The notes under the pieces were generated by a model, which saw only the letters and a program-made list of their open reading frames with translations, searched no databases and had not been told where the DNA came from. Position numbers and translations under genes: made by a program. DNA of 36,798 nt from Tateyamaria pelophila (lineage in GTDB: Bacteria > Pseudomonadota > Alphaproteobacteria > Rhodobacterales > Rhodobacteraceae). Positions 1 through 9,420 of this stretch are shown one piece after another (positions within the stretch are counted from its first letter, which is position 1; each line of letters opens with the position of its first letter). The stretch spans positions 1 to 36,798 of the forward strand of contig NZ_JAIMIA010000047.1 of NCBI RefSeq assembly GCF_019966495.1, written 5' to 3'.

Positions 1-78
1 ACATCACGCAATTTCCTGTCGATGATCAAACTGGCATCCGTCAGGCTGTGGATCGAGTTTTATGAGTCCGCTGCCTAA
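1..78 (+). CDS. IS5-like transposase, C-terminal end only (cut by window edge)
   Basis: Frame 1 is open from the first base to a TAA at 76-78 and reads TSRNFLSMIKLASVRLWIEF followed by YESAA. This hydrophobic, Arg/Trp-containing tail ending in YES(T/A)A resembles the C-terminus of IS5-family DDE transposases common in alphaproteobacteria. Only 25 residues are visible and no catalytic residue lies inside the window, so the call rests on recall of the tail pattern. Bases 79-165 after the stop should hold the right inverted repeat of the element and the promoter of the next gene, but I could not define the repeat. Confidence 0.5.
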   Translation, partial: TSRNFLSMIKLASVRLWIEFYESAA

Positions 79-165
79 TCCTTGCGGCTGTTTTGTAAAA
101 ATCGTGATTTCCCTGAGCAGCAAAATTCGCTAAAGTAAGAAAAAAACAACAAGCGAGTGAGGCAG

Positions 166-756
166 ATGAGCAGACTCTTTCGCGCACTGACATTGGTATT
201 ATTGGCGGCCAGCTGTGGCGGCGGGTCTGGAACCTCGCCCAAATATCTGGACAATGCCTGTTCCATTTTGACAGAGCGCCCACAATACGCCCGCGCCTTC
301 AAGGCAACGGAGCGCCGCTGGGGCGTCCCCGTACATGTCCAGATGGCGACGATCTATCAGGAAAGTAAATTCGTTTCGAATGCGCGCACGCCGTATCGCT
401 ATGCTGCCGGGGTGATCCCAGTCGGCAGGCAGTCCAGCGCTTTTGGATATTCTCAAGCCCTCGATGGCACATGGGAAGAATACCTCGCGGCAACAAGAAG
501 CGGTTTCGCCCGGCGCGATCGCATTCGCGATGCGACGGATTTCATGGGCTGGTACATGAAGGAAACAGAGGAAAAACTGGGCATTCCGCTTTACGACACC
601 CGCAACCAATATCTTGCCTACCACGAGGGACGCTCGGGTTATGCACGCGGCAGCTATAATCAGAAGTCGTGGCTGGTTCGTGTTGCGGGTGAAGTCGATG
701 CGCGATCCAAGATGTACGCAACCCAATTGGAAAAATGCAGGGTACGCGGACTTTAG
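166..756 (+). CDS. Lytic transglycosylase-like (SLT domain) lipoprotein
   Basis: The product has 196 residues. The N-terminus (MSRLFRALTLVLLAASCGGG) is a lipoprotein signal with a lipobox-like LAAS-C, so the mature protein is probably anchored by the Cys near residue 17. The rest resembles SLT-type transglycosylases: an early Glu in IYQESKF is the likely catalytic acid, followed by SAFGYSQALDGTW, where family members have a GxxQ motif, and YLAYHEGRSGY, where they have YxxYxxG. The likely role is cleavage of peptidoglycan glycan strands at the envelope. A GTG at 157 is in frame, but the ATG at 166 has the AGG just upstream and gives a cleaner signal peptide. The gene converges on lolA and the two stop codons overlap. 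Confidence 0.75.
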   Translation: MSRLFRALTLVLLAASCGGGSGTSPKYLDNACSILTERPQYARAFKATERRWGVPVHVQMATIYQESKFVSNARTPYRYAAGVIPVGRQSSAFGYSQALDGTWEEYLAATRSGFARRDRIRDATDFMGWYMKETEEKLGIPLYDTRNQYLAYHEGRSGYARGSYNQKSWLVRVAGEVDARSKMYATQLEKCRVRGL

Positions 757-1343
757 TTTTCTCGGCTTGGCGGGTTGAACAGGCGGTTGGATAAAGTGCC
801 GCCTGTGGTCATCTCGCCGAGAATGACGGTGGTCTGACCACCGCCGCTGTCGTTTACGACCCACTGCCGCAATTGCACGGGCGCATCCGTAAATTTCATC
901 TGGATGCTCCCGTATTCGCTGTTTTCCGGATCTTGGGCGGTGATGACTGTCGCGGTCCCGTCAAAGTCATGTCCCACGACCATCTTCTCACGGGACAGGT
1001 CGACGTTGCGGGCAAGAATGATCGACAAGGGCGTTTGGCGCAGCGGATATGTCTCAGGCTGCTGGTTCGACTTGCTGTCGGCAATATAGACCGCGTTTGC
1101 GCTGGCCACGACCAACGCGCTGTTGGGTGGATCATATTCAAAACGCATCTTGCCGGGGCGTTTGATGTAAACGGTGCCGGTGTCCGTCGTCCCGTCGTCA
1201 TTGATCTGGGTAAACCTGGCTTGGACCGTTTTAAGATCGTTCAGATAACCTGAAATATCCGCTAACGGCAATTTATCCGCCCATGCGCCTTGCGCCACAA
1301 CGCTTGCCAATACGACCACGGCCATACGTTTCAAAAGCTTCAT
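753..1343 (-). CDS. lolA: Outer-membrane lipoprotein carrier protein LolA
   Basis: The product has 196 residues. The periplasmic chaperone LolA takes lipoproteins released by LolCDE and passes them to the outer membrane. A Sec signal peptide (MKLLKRMAVVVLASVVAQGAWA) precedes a LolA/LppX-type beta fold with recognisable blocks: VQARFTQINDDG, GTVYIKRPGKMRFEYDPP, NAVYIADSKSNQ and LRQWVVNDSGGGQTTVIL. An in-frame GTG at 1352 lies too close to the Shine-Dalgarno, so the ATG at 1343 with upstream AAAGG is preferred. It lies about 113 bases downstream of ftsK on the same strand, an arrangement conserved in Rhodobacterales. Its 3' end overlaps the converging lipoprotein gene by 3 bases. Confidence 0.92.
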   Translation of the reverse strand: MKLLKRMAVVVLASVVAQGAWADKLPLADISGYLNDLKTVQARFTQINDDGTTDTGTVYIKRPGKMRFEYDPPNSALVVASANAVYIADSKSNQQPETYPLRQTPLSIILARNVDLSREKMVVGHDFDGTATVITAQDPENSEYGSIQMKFTDAPVQLRQWVVNDSGGGQTTVILGEMTTGGTLSNRLFNPPSREN

Positions 1344-1456
1344 ACCGCTCACCTTTCCCGGCTTTTCCCTTTGGCTCAGATATAAGGCGTAGGCGCGCGA
1401 TATGCGATATCACTCAACAAATTGCGGCGGCAGACCGCTGGTACGCGGCAAATGCT

Positions 1457-4315
1457 TCAACCTTGTTCAGGCACAAGGATCTCGCGCTTGCCAACATGGT
1501 TCGCCGAACTGACGACACCCTCATCTTCCATCTGCTCCACCAGACGCGCGGCCTTGTTATAGCCGATCGCCAATTTGCGTTGGATGTAGCTGGTCGAGCA
1601 TTTGCGATCCTTGATTACAATCGCCACCGCCGTATCATAAAGTGCGTCTTCGCCATCCGTGTTGCCACCAAGACCCAGCACTTGATCAATGCTGCTTTCC
1701 TTGTCCTCAGGGGGCCCTTCCACCACGCCGGAAACATAGTCCGGTGCGCCGAATGCCTTGAGATGGTTCACAATCTCTTCGACCTCTTCGTCACTGACGA
1801 AGGGACCGTGGCAGCGCGTAATCTTGGCCCCGCCCGCCATATAGAGCATGTCGCCCATGCCCAGCAGCTGTTCGGCCCCCATCTCGCCCAGAATGGTGCG
1901 CGAGTCGATTTTCGAGGTGACCTGGAATGAAATCCGGGTCGGGAAGTTTGCCTTGATCGTACCGGTGATCACATCGACCGACGGACGCTGTGTGGCCATG
2001 ATCAGGTGAATGCCGCTGGCCCGCGCCATCTGCGCCAGACGCTGGATACAGGCTTCGATCTCTTTGCCCGCGACCATCATCAGGTCTGCCATCTCGTCCA
2101 CGATCACGACAATATAGGGCAGCGCCTCGGGTGTGATCTCTTCCGTCTCAAAGATCGGCTCACCGGTGTCATCATCAAATCCGGTCTGTACCGTGCGACT
2201 GAACATCTCGTCCTTGGCAAGCGCTTCGCGCACCCGACCATTGTAGCCTTCGATGTTGCGCACACCCATCTTGGACATCTTGCGATAGCGATCTTCCATC
2301 TCGCCCACAGTCCACTTGAGGGCCACGACAGCCTTCTTAGGATCCGTGACGACCGGGCTCAACAAGTGCGGAATACCGTCATAAACACTCAATTCCAGCA
2401 TTTTGGGGTCGATCATGATCAACCGACATTCCTGCGGCGTCAGCTTGTACAGCAGCGACAGGATCATGGTGTTGATCGCAACCGACTTACCCGAACCCGT
2501 CGTCCCCGCGATCAGAAGGTGAGGCATCTTGGCAAGGTTCGCGACAACCGAGTCGCCACCGATATCCTTGCCCAGGGCCAATGGCAGGCGCATATTGCTG
2601 TCACCGAAATCCCGGCTGGACAAAATCTCACGCAGAACAACTTTCTCGCGGTTCTCGTTGGGGAGTTCGATGCCGATGACAGACCGGCCGGGCACTGTCG
2701 AGACACGGGCCGACAAGGCCGCCATGGAGCGGGCGATATCGTCTGCAAGGCCGATGACACGCGACGCTTTCAAACCGGGTGCGGGTTCCAATTCGTACAT
2801 CGTGACGACCGGGCCGGGACGAACTGCAACGATCTCCCCTTTCACGCCGTAGTCATCCAGAACGTTCTCAAGCATCCGCGCATTTTCTTCCAACGCGTCA
2901 TCGCTGAGGTGATGGCGCTGAACTTCGATCGGGTTTTCCAGAAGGTTCAGTGGCGGAAGCTCAAACCCGGGATGGGTGTCTTCAAAGCGCAACGCAGGCT
3001 GCGCCTCGGCTTTGGCGCGGGTGCTGGGTTGGACAGGTTTGCGCACCGGTTGTTGAACAACCTTCCGAGGCTCGGCCACGGGGATTTTCGGAGCGACCGG
3101 GTCAGGTACAAATGTATTCTCGTGATCTGACGCATGTAGCGATTCAGTTTCGATGACCTCTTCGTCCTCGACCGGAACCTCCAATGGGGCAGTCAACTGC
3201 GGTTCGGCCCGGTTCAATGACGCCGCGGTCAAAGGCGGCTCTGGCGGCAGATGCGTATGCGGATGGGGATTCAAGAGCAGCGGATCCGGTCCCCGCCCCC
3301 GGCCCTTCGTCAGCGGCGCAACCGACCCGATCTGGATCGCGGGATTGGACCGCACACGCGATTTGATAATGTCAGAGATCCGGGCCTTGATGCGCTCTTC
3401 GCCGGAACCTGCGTCCATATCCAGTTCGTGATGTGTCTCGATCAACTCGGCTTCGGGCATGTCATCGGGGGCCGGATCGCTCCGTTTGATCAAGGTCGGC
3501 ATGCGTGACAAAAGGCTCGGCTTGGCCGGTTCCTCATCTTCGAAGTCTTCATCTTCGGGCAGGCTGGCAGCGTATTCATCTGCCTCCAGTGCTTCGGCTT
3601 GGCGCGCCGCACGCCGTTCCGCGTTGCGCTCCTGCATGACGCGTGCGGTTTTCACCGCCCCATTGGCACCGATGCCCAGGACGGTCATCAAACTGGCATA
3701 GGCCATGACAAGCCCGACCACCAGAAACCGCATCACACGGCGCAGTTCAGGCATGGTAAAGCCAAGTACGAAAGCCCCAAAGACAAGGATGCCCACCCCC
3801 ATCAAAAGAGACATCATCTTGACGGAAAAGGCCGATCCGAGCGGAAGAACCGTCAGGATCATCGCCATAACCGTGTCCCCGAACAGCCCGCCGAGGCCAA
3901 AACCGTGCGTGGCGACCCACTCTGATCCAGGCTGCAACGTCGCTGCGTAAATAGAGCCAAATGCGATTGCAATCGGTGCAAAGATCAACCGGCCCAGCGC
4001 ACGCTCCGTGCCCAGATGAAGGGCAAAACGGGCTCCCCAGGCTAAAAGAATTATCGCAATGCCAAAAATACCCCAGCCCGCGATCATGAACATCGGCGCG
4101 ACAAGCGCCGCACCCGTGCGTCCCATCCAGTTTTGTACCGGCGCATCCGTCGAAGCCATCCAGTTGGGATCATCCGGCGTGTAACTCAGCATCATCGCCG
4201 CCGCCATCGCACCCAAGATCAGCAGCGCAATTCCGATCAACTCACGGCCGCGCTTTTCAATCGCTGCCTGCATTCCATGATCAAAAAGTGGATCCCGTCG
4301 TGTCTGATATGCCAT
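1457..4315 (-). CDS. ftsK: DNA translocase FtsK
   Basis: The product has 952 residues. FtsK is a septum-anchored, ATP-driven DNA pump that clears the chromosome terminus at division and activates XerCD at dif. The N-terminus has about four membrane segments (roughly residues 20-220). A long acidic and proline-rich linker follows, then the motor with Walker A GTTGSGKS near residue 603 and Walker [13 protein letters not shown] near 735. A C-terminal winged-helix gamma domain ([20 protein letters not shown]) reads KOPS sites. An in-frame ATG at 4339 lies inside the upstream aminotransferase gene. The ATG at 4315 has GAGGGA directly upstream and begins MAYQTRRDP, so it is preferred. The gap from the aminotransferase stop is then 13 bases, suggesting one transcript. 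Confidence 0.95.
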   Translation of the reverse strand: MAYQTRRDPLFDHGMQAAIEKRGRELIGIALLILGAMAAAMMLSYTPDDPNWMASTDAPVQNWMGRTGAALVAPMFMIAGWGIFGIAIILLAWGARFALHLGTERALGRLIFAPIAIAFGSIYAATLQPGSEWVATHGFGLGGLFGDTVMAMILTVLPLGSAFSVKMMSLLMGVGILVFGAFVLGFTMPELRRVMRFLVVGLVMAYASLMTVLGIGANGAVKTARVMQERNAERRAARQAEALEADEYAASLPEDEDFEDEEPAKPSLLSRMPTLIKRSDPAPDDMPEAELIETHHELDMDAGSGEERIKARISDIIKSRVRSNPAIQIGSVAPLTKGRGRGPDPLLLNPHPHTHLPPEPPLTAASLNRAEPQLTAPLEVPVEDEEVIETESLHASDHENTFVPDPVAPKIPVAEPRKVVQQPVRKPVQPSTRAKAEAQPALRFEDTHPGFELPPLNLLENPIEVQRHHLSDDALEENARMLENVLDDYGVKGEIVAVRPGPVVTMYELEPAPGLKASRVIGLADDIARSMAALSARVSTVPGRSVIGIELPNENREKVVLREILSSRDFGDSNMRLPLALGKDIGGDSVVANLAKMPHLLIAGTTGSGKSVAINTMILSLLYKLTPQECRLIMIDPKMLELSVYDGIPHLLSPVVTDPKKAVVALKWTVGEMEDRYRKMSKMGVRNIEGYNGRVREALAKDEMFSRTVQTGFDDDTGEPIFETEEITPEALPYIVVIVDEMADLMMVAGKEIEACIQRLAQMARASGIHLIMATQRPSVDVITGTIKANFPTRISFQVTSKIDSRTILGEMGAEQLLGMGDMLYMAGGAKITRCHGPFVSDEEVEEIVNHLKAFGAPDYVSGVVEGPPEDKESSIDQVLGLGGNTDGEDALYDTAVAIVIKDRKCSTSYIQRKLAIGYNKAARLVEQMEDEGVVSSANHVGKREILVPEQG

Positions 4316-4328
4316 GCTTCCCTCGTCT

Positions 4329-5507
4329 TTATTGGGCATAGATTACATCGCGAATGGCCCTCAGGCCGCGCTCCGTCTCTGCCTTTGGAGCGACCAAGGC
4401 CACCCGAATATACTTTTGACCGGGATTGAACCCATCGACCTCGCGAGCCAGATATGCGCCGGGCAAAACCCGCACGCCGGTCGCCTTCCACAGTTTAAGT
4501 GCCGCGGCTTCCCCATCCGCGACAGGCAACCACAGGAAAAATCCAGCCTCCGGGGCTACGTAGCCCGGTACGTCACCCAGAATGGCGTCCGCCATCTCAT
4601 ATTTCTCATGATACTGGGCCCGGTTCTCGACCACGTGCACCTCATCCGCCCACACAGCCGCCGCCGCATATTGCAATGGAGTGGGCAGAGGCGTGCCCGC
4701 ATAGGTCCGCAACTGTTTGACCTGCCGCATCGTTTCAGGGCCGCCGACGACAAACCCAGAGCGCAGCCCGGGCAGGTTCGACCGCTTTGACAGTGAATGA
4801 AACGCCACAACCCGTTCAGGATGAGCGTCGCTCACACATTCCAGAATGCCAACCGGCGGCACGTCACGGTATATTTCTGAATAGCACTCATCCGCAAAAA
4901 TCTGAAAATCATAGCGGTCTGCCAACGCGATCAGAGTACGCCAGTAGGCTTTGTCCGCGACGGCGCCCTGCGGATTGGCCGGCGAGCACATGTAGCACGC
5001 AACCGTTCGGTTCAGAATGTCCGGGTCGACCGACGCATAGTCCGGCAGATGCCCGGTCTCGGCGGTTGCAGGCACCAAAACAGGCTCGGCTCCGGACGAA
5101 ATCGCGGCCAACATATACACTTGGTAAAACGGGTTCGGCATCAACACGACGGGGCGCTGACCGTTCTTGGCTTCAGGGCACAGCGCCATGCCCGCATTGT
5201 ACAGACCTTCGCGGGTCCCGTTCAAAGGCATCACATGAACATCAGGGTCCATGTGAACGCTGTAGCGACGCGCAAGCCAGTCACAAAAGGCGGCGCGTAA
5301 TTCAGGAATACCTTCATTTGGCGGGTAGCTGTTGAACCCTGCCCCATGTTCCGCAATCACGTCCGTCACCCACGCCGGAAAGGCATGTTTCGGCTCGCCA
5401 ATGGTCATATGCACCACATCACCGCCCGACGGATGAACGTCCAACAGCGCGCGCAAACGCGGGAATGCATAAGCCGGAAGGTTCGAAAACCGCTCAGGAA
5501 ACGTCAT
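4329..5507 (-). CDS. dapC: PLP-dependent class I/II aminotransferase, DapC-like (succinyldiaminopimelate transaminase)
   Basis: The product has 392 residues, usual for fold-type I aminotransferases. The PLP lysine lies in [20 protein letters not shown]; the [15 protein letters not shown] form is characteristic of DapC-type enzymes. Other family blocks are [24 protein letters not shown], the SPANPQG loop and DECYSEIY. DapC makes N-succinyl-LL-2,6-diaminopimelate from the 2-amino-6-keto precursor, with glutamate as amino donor, in the lysine and peptidoglycan precursor pathway. It is immediately upstream of ftsK on the same strand. No other lysine-pathway gene is nearby, so a different substrate in the same family is possible. 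Confidence 0.7.
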   Translation of the reverse strand: MTFPERFSNLPAYAFPRLRALLDVHPSGGDVVHMTIGEPKHAFPAWVTDVIAEHGAGFNSYPPNEGIPELRAAFCDWLARRYSVHMDPDVHVMPLNGTREGLYNAGMALCPEAKNGQRPVVLMPNPFYQVYMLAAISSGAEPVLVPATAETGHLPDYASVDPDILNRTVACYMCSPANPQGAVADKAYWRTLIALADRYDFQIFADECYSEIYRDVPPVGILECVSDAHPERVVAFHSLSKRSNLPGLRSGFVVGGPETMRQVKQLRTYAGTPLPTPLQYAAAAVWADEVHVVENRAQYHEKYEMADAILGDVPGYVAPEAGFFLWLPVADGEAAALKLWKATGVRVLPGAYLAREVDGFNPGQKYIRVALVAPKAETERGLRAIRDVIYAQ

Positions 5508-5635
5508 AAAACTGCCTCAGGTTCGGGATCGTGTTCGCCCCGTTTGGGATAGGATACCCCAAGGCTGGTTCCCACGTCCAGAAAAACCACGTCAAAACCC
5601 AATCTTGTGGCAAATCGGCCAACGATCCTCTTCAT
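5504..5635 (-). CDS. Possible 43-residue small protein overlapping the dapC start
   Basis: An ATG at 5635 opens a frame of 43 codons beginning MKRIVGRFATRLGFDVVFLD. It ends at a TGA (5504-5506) that overlaps the aminotransferase start codon as ATGA, the spacing seen in translationally coupled genes. The product has a basic N-terminus, a hydrophobic middle and a charged C-terminus ([13 protein letters not shown]). I do not recognise a family. Against it: the ribosome-binding site is weak, and codon use includes AGG, CGA and AGA, with only about half of third positions G or C, which is poorer than the neighbours. It could be a leader peptide, a remnant, or chance. Confidence 0.3.
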   Translation of the reverse strand: MKRIVGRFATRLGFDVVFLDVGTSLGVSYPKRGEHDPEPEAVL

Positions 5636-5652
5636 CTTGCCAGGTAAACTCC

Positions 5653-5687
5653 GGGGGGAGCGCGTAGCGCGGGGGGTTGGCCCCCCC
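5653..5687. repeat. GC-rich double palindrome between amidase and dapC region
   Basis: GGGGGG (5671-5676), a TTGG loop and CCCCCC (5681-5686) form a very stable hairpin. Beside it lies GCGC-GTA-GCGC within 5660-5670. It sits just past the amidase stop. There is no T-tract on either strand, so a simple intrinsic terminator is doubtful. A repeated extragenic palindrome or a Rho-associated 3' end is likelier. Confidence 0.5.
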
Positions 5688-5712
5688 TGTTATCCATGCC
5701 ACGCCGACACGA

Positions 5713-7056
5713 TCATGGCTCGCCAAGCACCTGTTCGGCAGCAACCCCGATCCGCAACAATGCCTCTTCGCAATATGGCGCACCCATCAGCATGATACCG
5801 CAGCTGGGCACGCCGGTTGGCAATGTCAGCGCACACAACCCCATCAGATTACCGACGCGCGTGTTGCGCAATGTCAAAAGGTTTTCAGAAACATAATAAC
5901 CACTATCGCTGTTCAGACGACCAAGATCCGGCGGCAGGATGGGTGCCGAGGGAGCGAGAACCGCATCATACCCGGCCATACGTACACGCCAGGCCCGCCG
6001 AGCCGTCTCCAAACGCGACCAGGCTGCATTGTAATCGGGGGCGGAGAACGTTGCCCCAAGCCGGAAACGTTCCAGAATTTCCGCATACATCGCTTGCGGA
6101 TTGGCCTCGATGACATCGCGCCACAATCCATAGACTTCCCCCGGATAGAGCGGGCCAGACGTTGCCATCGCCCCATTTTCACCGGCCAGTTCCGGCACAT
6201 CAACGGGTTCGACCACGGCACCCGCCGCCTGCAACCGCTCCACCGCCGCAGTGTAGGCCGCCAGTGGCGCATCCCGGATATCATCCAGAACCACGGTTTG
6301 CAGCGCCGCAAATCGCCGACCCTTCAATGCTCCGCCACGCAAATCAAAAGCCTTCCGGCCCTCCAATGCGGACATCAAAAGGGCGGCATCCTTTACTGTT
6401 GTGGTCAGCGGACCGACAGTGTCGAATTTCAGGCTGAGCGGAACGCAGCCTTCCAAAGACAACCGACCCGCCGTGGTTTTCAATCCGACAAGATCGTTCC
6501 AGGCTGCCGGGATGCGTACGGATCCGCCCGTATCCGATCCAATGGCTGCAGGGGCCAAGCCAAAGGCAACCGACGTCGCAGCACCCGACGATGATCCTCC
6601 GGGCACGGCCGCAGAGTCATTCACGCAAGGCGGCGTGGCGGTAGAAGGGTTGTACCCGAGGCCCGAAAAGGCCAATTCGCTCATATGGGTCTTGCCAAGG
6701 CACACCAATCCGGCTGCGGAGGCGTTGCGTAAAACGGTTGCATCGCGCTCCGGCACACGACCTTTCAACAACTTCGAACCGGCCTCGGTCAGCGTTCCTG
6801 CGGTATCAAAAAGGTCTTTCCAGCTGATCGGGACGCCGTCCAGTGGCGATAACCGCTGGCCTGCCTTGGCGCGCAACCGCGCCGCTTCGGCTTCGGCCAA
6901 GGCGCGGTCCTCAGTCAGACGGGCATAGATGCGGTCGCGCAATTCATGGGTGTTGATCCGGTCAAGAAAAGCCTGCGTCAGATCAACGGGATCCAGCGCA
7001 CCCGATGCGATGGCATCCCCCAACTCCGCCGCGCTCTTGTCCAACCACTCTTGCAT
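5713..7056 (-). CDS. Amidase signature family hydrolase
   Basis: The product has 447 residues, the usual length. The Ser-cisSer-Lys triad can be read: Lys80 in PISWKD, the cis-Ser in GGSSSG (residues 153-158), and the nucleophile Ser179 in GSDTGGS. The family hydrolyses carboxylic amides in the cytoplasm; no membrane or signal segment is visible. It looks like a stand-alone amidase rather than GatA, because no gatB or gatC is adjacent. The substrate is unknown. The ATG at 7056 has GGAGG seven bases upstream and is preferred over the in-frame ATG at 7071. It is transcribed away from the UbiH-family gene, sharing a gap of about 110 bases. Confidence 0.85.
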   Translation of the reverse strand: MQEWLDKSAAELGDAIASGALDPVDLTQAFLDRINTHELRDRIYARLTEDRALAEAEAARLRAKAGQRLSPLDGVPISWKDLFDTAGTLTEAGSKLLKGRVPERDATVLRNASAAGLVCLGKTHMSELAFSGLGYNPSTATPPCVNDSAAVPGGSSSGAATSVAFGLAPAAIGSDTGGSVRIPAAWNDLVGLKTTAGRLSLEGCVPLSLKFDTVGPLTTTVKDAALLMSALEGRKAFDLRGGALKGRRFAALQTVVLDDIRDAPLAAYTAAVERLQAAGAVVEPVDVPELAGENGAMATSGPLYPGEVYGLWRDVIEANPQAMYAEILERFRLGATFSAPDYNAAWSRLETARRAWRVRMAGYDAVLAPSAPILPPDLGRLNSDSGYYVSENLLTLRNTRVGNLMGLCALTLPTGVPSCGIMLMGAPYCEEALLRIGVAAEQVLGEP

Positions 7057-7166
7057 TGCCGACCTCCACATCCAGTTTCAGCGACGGTAGCGACGTGCTG
7101 GCGCATGGACAATCCCAACCGCACCGCCATATTGCGGTCTATGCAAGTTTGATCCAAAGGCATGCC

Positions 7167-8393
7167 ATGACACGCGACTGCGATATCCTGATTGTCGGCG
7201 GCGGGCTGTCCGGCCCGATCCTCGCCCTGGCTCTGGCCCAAACCGGTTTGCAGGTCACCGTCATCGATGCGCTGAAGGAAAACGTGCGTAAAAACGCGGC
7301 TTTTGACGGGCGCAGCTACGCTGTCGCGCTGACGTCGCAACGTCTGCTGGCGGGCATCGGCGTGTGGGACATGGTCGCCGATAACAGCCAGCCGATCCTT
7401 GAGATCAAGGTATCGGATGGCCGCGCTGGCGAAGGACCGTCACCCTTCTTCATGCATTTCGACCATGCAGAAATCGAAGAAGGACCGATGGGCCATATGG
7501 TGCAGGACAGATATTTGCGCCGCGCCCTGCTCGACGCGATGTCCGGAACAGACGGCATCACACATCTGTCCGGCGAAACGGTCATTGAGCAAACGGTAAA
7601 CGCCAGTGGCGTAGAGGTGACGCTGAACTCCGGCAAGTCGCTCACGGCCGGGCTCCTGGTCGGGGCGGACGGACGCAGCAGCGGCACCGCGACGCGGGCG
7701 CGCATCAAACGGGTCGGCTGGGGATATGGACAAACCGCGCTGGTCTGTGCGATCGCGCACGAAAAACCGCATCACGGCATTGCCCATCAGTTCTTCATGC
7801 CGCCCGGCCCGCTTGCCATTCTGCCATTGCCGGGAAATGTCAGTTCGATTGTGTGGAGCGAAAGCGCCAAGACCGCAACAACGTTTCATAACCTGCCCGA
7901 CGACGCGTATCTGACGATGCTGCGCCCGCGCTTTGGTGATTTTCTGGGGGAGATCAGCCTGACCGGCCAGCGCTACACATATCCGTTGTCGTTGTCGCTC
8001 GCGCAGCGGCTGTTGTCGGATCGGATCGCCTTGATCGGCGATGCGGCACACGGCGTGCACCCGATTGCGGGTCAGGGATTGAATGCGGGCATGCGCGATA
8101 TCGCAGCACTGGCCGAAGTGATCACCGATGCCAGCCGTCGCGGCGAAGATCCGGGAAGCATTGCAGCACTGACCCGCTACGAAGAGTGGCGCAGGTTTGA
8201 CAATACCGCGCTGGCAATGGCAACAGACGGGTTCAACCGCCTGTTTTCGAATGATTATACGGCACTTCGCGGATTGCGCGATATCGGAATGGGGGTCGTC
8301 AACGCTATGCCGAGACTGCGCCGCAGTTTTATCCGCGAAGCGGCCGGCTTGACCGGCGATCTGCCACGGCTGATGCGCGGCCAACCACTCTAG
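7167..8393 (+). CDS. UbiH/UbiF/COQ6-family FAD-dependent hydroxylase (ubiquinone biosynthesis)
   Basis: The product has 408 residues. It has an N-terminal FAD-binding GGGLSG (residues 11-16), a middle substrate-binding region and the diagnostic IGDAAHGVHPIAGQGLNAG block near residue 290, which binds FAD and marks ubiquinone-ring flavin monooxygenases. These enzymes hydroxylate the polyprenyl-phenol ring with O2 and NAD(P)H. Which ring carbon is modified cannot be told from the sequence: UbiH, UbiF and UbiL types share these motifs, so no symbol is given. The start is the ATG at 7167, with AAAGG upstream and the Rossmann strand beginning at residue 6. The longer open frame from 7005 runs over the amidase 5' end and is unlikely. 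Confidence 0.88.
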   Translation: MTRDCDILIVGGGLSGPILALALAQTGLQVTVIDALKENVRKNAAFDGRSYAVALTSQRLLAGIGVWDMVADNSQPILEIKVSDGRAGEGPSPFFMHFDHAEIEEGPMGHMVQDRYLRRALLDAMSGTDGITHLSGETVIEQTVNASGVEVTLNSGKSLTAGLLVGADGRSSGTATRARIKRVGWGYGQTALVCAIAHEKPHHGIAHQFFMPPGPLAILPLPGNVSSIVWSESAKTATTFHNLPDDAYLTMLRPRFGDFLGEISLTGQRYTYPLSLSLAQRLLSDRIALIGDAAHGVHPIAGQGLNAGMRDIAALAEVITDASRRGEDPGSIAALTRYEEWRRFDNTALAMATDGFNRLFSNDYTALRGLRDIGMGVVNAMPRLRRSFIREAAGLTGDLPRLMRGQPL

Positions 8394-8398
8394 GTCAG

Positions 8399-8468
8399 GG
8401 CGGACGATGCGTCCGCCTTACGGTATCAGAATCACCGCCACCCCAGTAAGGCGGACGCATCGTCCGCC
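8399..8468. repeat. REP/BIME-like pair of inverted GTAAGGCGG hairpin units
   Basis: Two 23-base units, 8399-8421 and 8446-8468, are perfect reverse complements of each other across a 24-base spacer. Each unit is itself a hairpin (GGCGGAC..GTCCGCC) and carries GTAAG on the side facing the spacer. The pair sits between the convergent ends of the UbiH-family gene and the LysR gene, so it can also act as a bidirectional 3'-end structure. A related pair lies at 35016-35072 with the same orientation. Confidence 0.8.
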
Positions 8469-8486
8469 ATCGGCGTCGTGCCGTCA

Positions 8487-9407
8487 TCATGCTTGGGCAG
8501 TTTCGACCGGATAGAGTCCGTCTTGCAAAGATTCTTGCAAGAAAGAGATGAAATACTCTTTGGCGCTGTTTGTTTGATCCGTACGCCACACGACGATTGT
8601 ATCCAGATAGTCCGAAACCCCGTCCAGCGATACGACCTTTAATCCCGGAGCAAGCGTATCCGCCACAGAGTCTGTCAAGATCGTGATTCCCATCCCGCAG
8701 GCCACAAGACGCAGAATATCCGATGTCGCGAGGCCGATCTGTGCGACGACAGGTTCAAATCCGGCCTTGCGATAGAGCGGCATCAGGTAGGAATGGAAAT
8801 GCTCCCATTGCTCTGGCGCTCCGTGAATCATTGCCTCATTTGCAAATTCCTCAAGGCGAACGCTTTTGCGATCCGAAAACCGATGCCCGTCATAGACAAC
8901 ACAAACAAATTGTTCGCGCTGAATACAGCAATATCCGAACCCCGCACGTGCCACCGATCCTGTGGCGAACCCGAAATCGATTGTGCCATCTTCTAGATCG
9001 ACCAACTGGTCCGAGGTGACGGTATGCGTCAGTCTCAGTTCGATATCAGGCTGAGATACCTGAAATTCCTTCAGGATTTTCGGCGCGTTTCCGTTGATCG
9101 CATTGTCGGTATATCCGATCCGAAGGGTCCCGATTTTACCCTGATGAACCCGCTGGGTATCTTCGACGATTTGAGTGGTTCGGTTCAAAACTTCCTTGCA
9201 CCCTTTCAGAAAGGATTGACCGGCTGTCGTAATCTCCACGCTGCGGTTGCTGCGCACGAGCAAGGTCACGCCCAGCGCGCGTTCGAGGTTCTGAATGGTG
9301 CGGCTCAGAGCGGGTTGCGCCACGCCGAGTTTCTTGGCCGCTTTGTGAAAATGAAGCTCTTCGGCGACGGCCACAAAGCATCGGAAGTGTCGAAGATCTA
9401 TGCTCAT
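8487..9407 (-). CDS. LysR-family regulator, probably of the adjacent TRAP operon
   Basis: The product has 306 residues, typical for the family. The N-terminal winged helix-turn-helix (DLRHFRCFVAVAEELHFHKA then AKKLGVAQPALSRTIQNLER) is followed by an effector-binding domain of the periplasmic-binding-protein type from about residue 90. It is divergent from dctP with an intergenic region of about 100 bases, the usual arrangement for a LysR protein controlling its neighbour with a co-inducer. The ATG at 9407 (MSIDLRHF) is chosen over a TTG at 9416. The ligand is unknown and is plausibly the TRAP substrate or its hydrolysis product. Confidence 0.9.
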   Translation of the reverse strand: MSIDLRHFRCFVAVAEELHFHKAAKKLGVAQPALSRTIQNLERALGVTLLVRSNRSVEITTAGQSFLKGCKEVLNRTTQIVEDTQRVHQGKIGTLRIGYTDNAINGNAPKILKEFQVSQPDIELRLTHTVTSDQLVDLEDGTIDFGFATGSVARAGFGYCCIQREQFVCVVYDGHRFSDRKSVRLEEFANEAMIHGAPEQWEHFHSYLMPLYRKAGFEPVVAQIGLATSDILRLVACGMGITILTDSVADTLAPGLKVVSLDGVSDYLDTIVVWRTDQTNSAKEYFISFLQESLQDGLYPVETAQA

Positions 9408-9420
9408 GATGCCCAAATTG

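Noticed and set aside
2006-3130. 374-codon open frame on the plus strand
   Set aside because: It is antisense to the FtsK motor domain, where the Walker motifs are intact on the other strand.
5713-7056. GatA subunit of the tRNA amidotransferase
   Set aside because: No gatB or gatC nearby, and the sequence looks like a generic amidase outside the catalytic core.
7005-7166. N-terminal extension of the UbiH-family frame
   Set aside because: It overlaps the amidase 5' end, is low-complexity in family terms, and lies upstream of a well-placed ATG right before the FAD motif.
8399-8468. CRISPR repeat pair
   Set aside because: Only two units, inverted rather than direct, with no further spacers and no cas genes.
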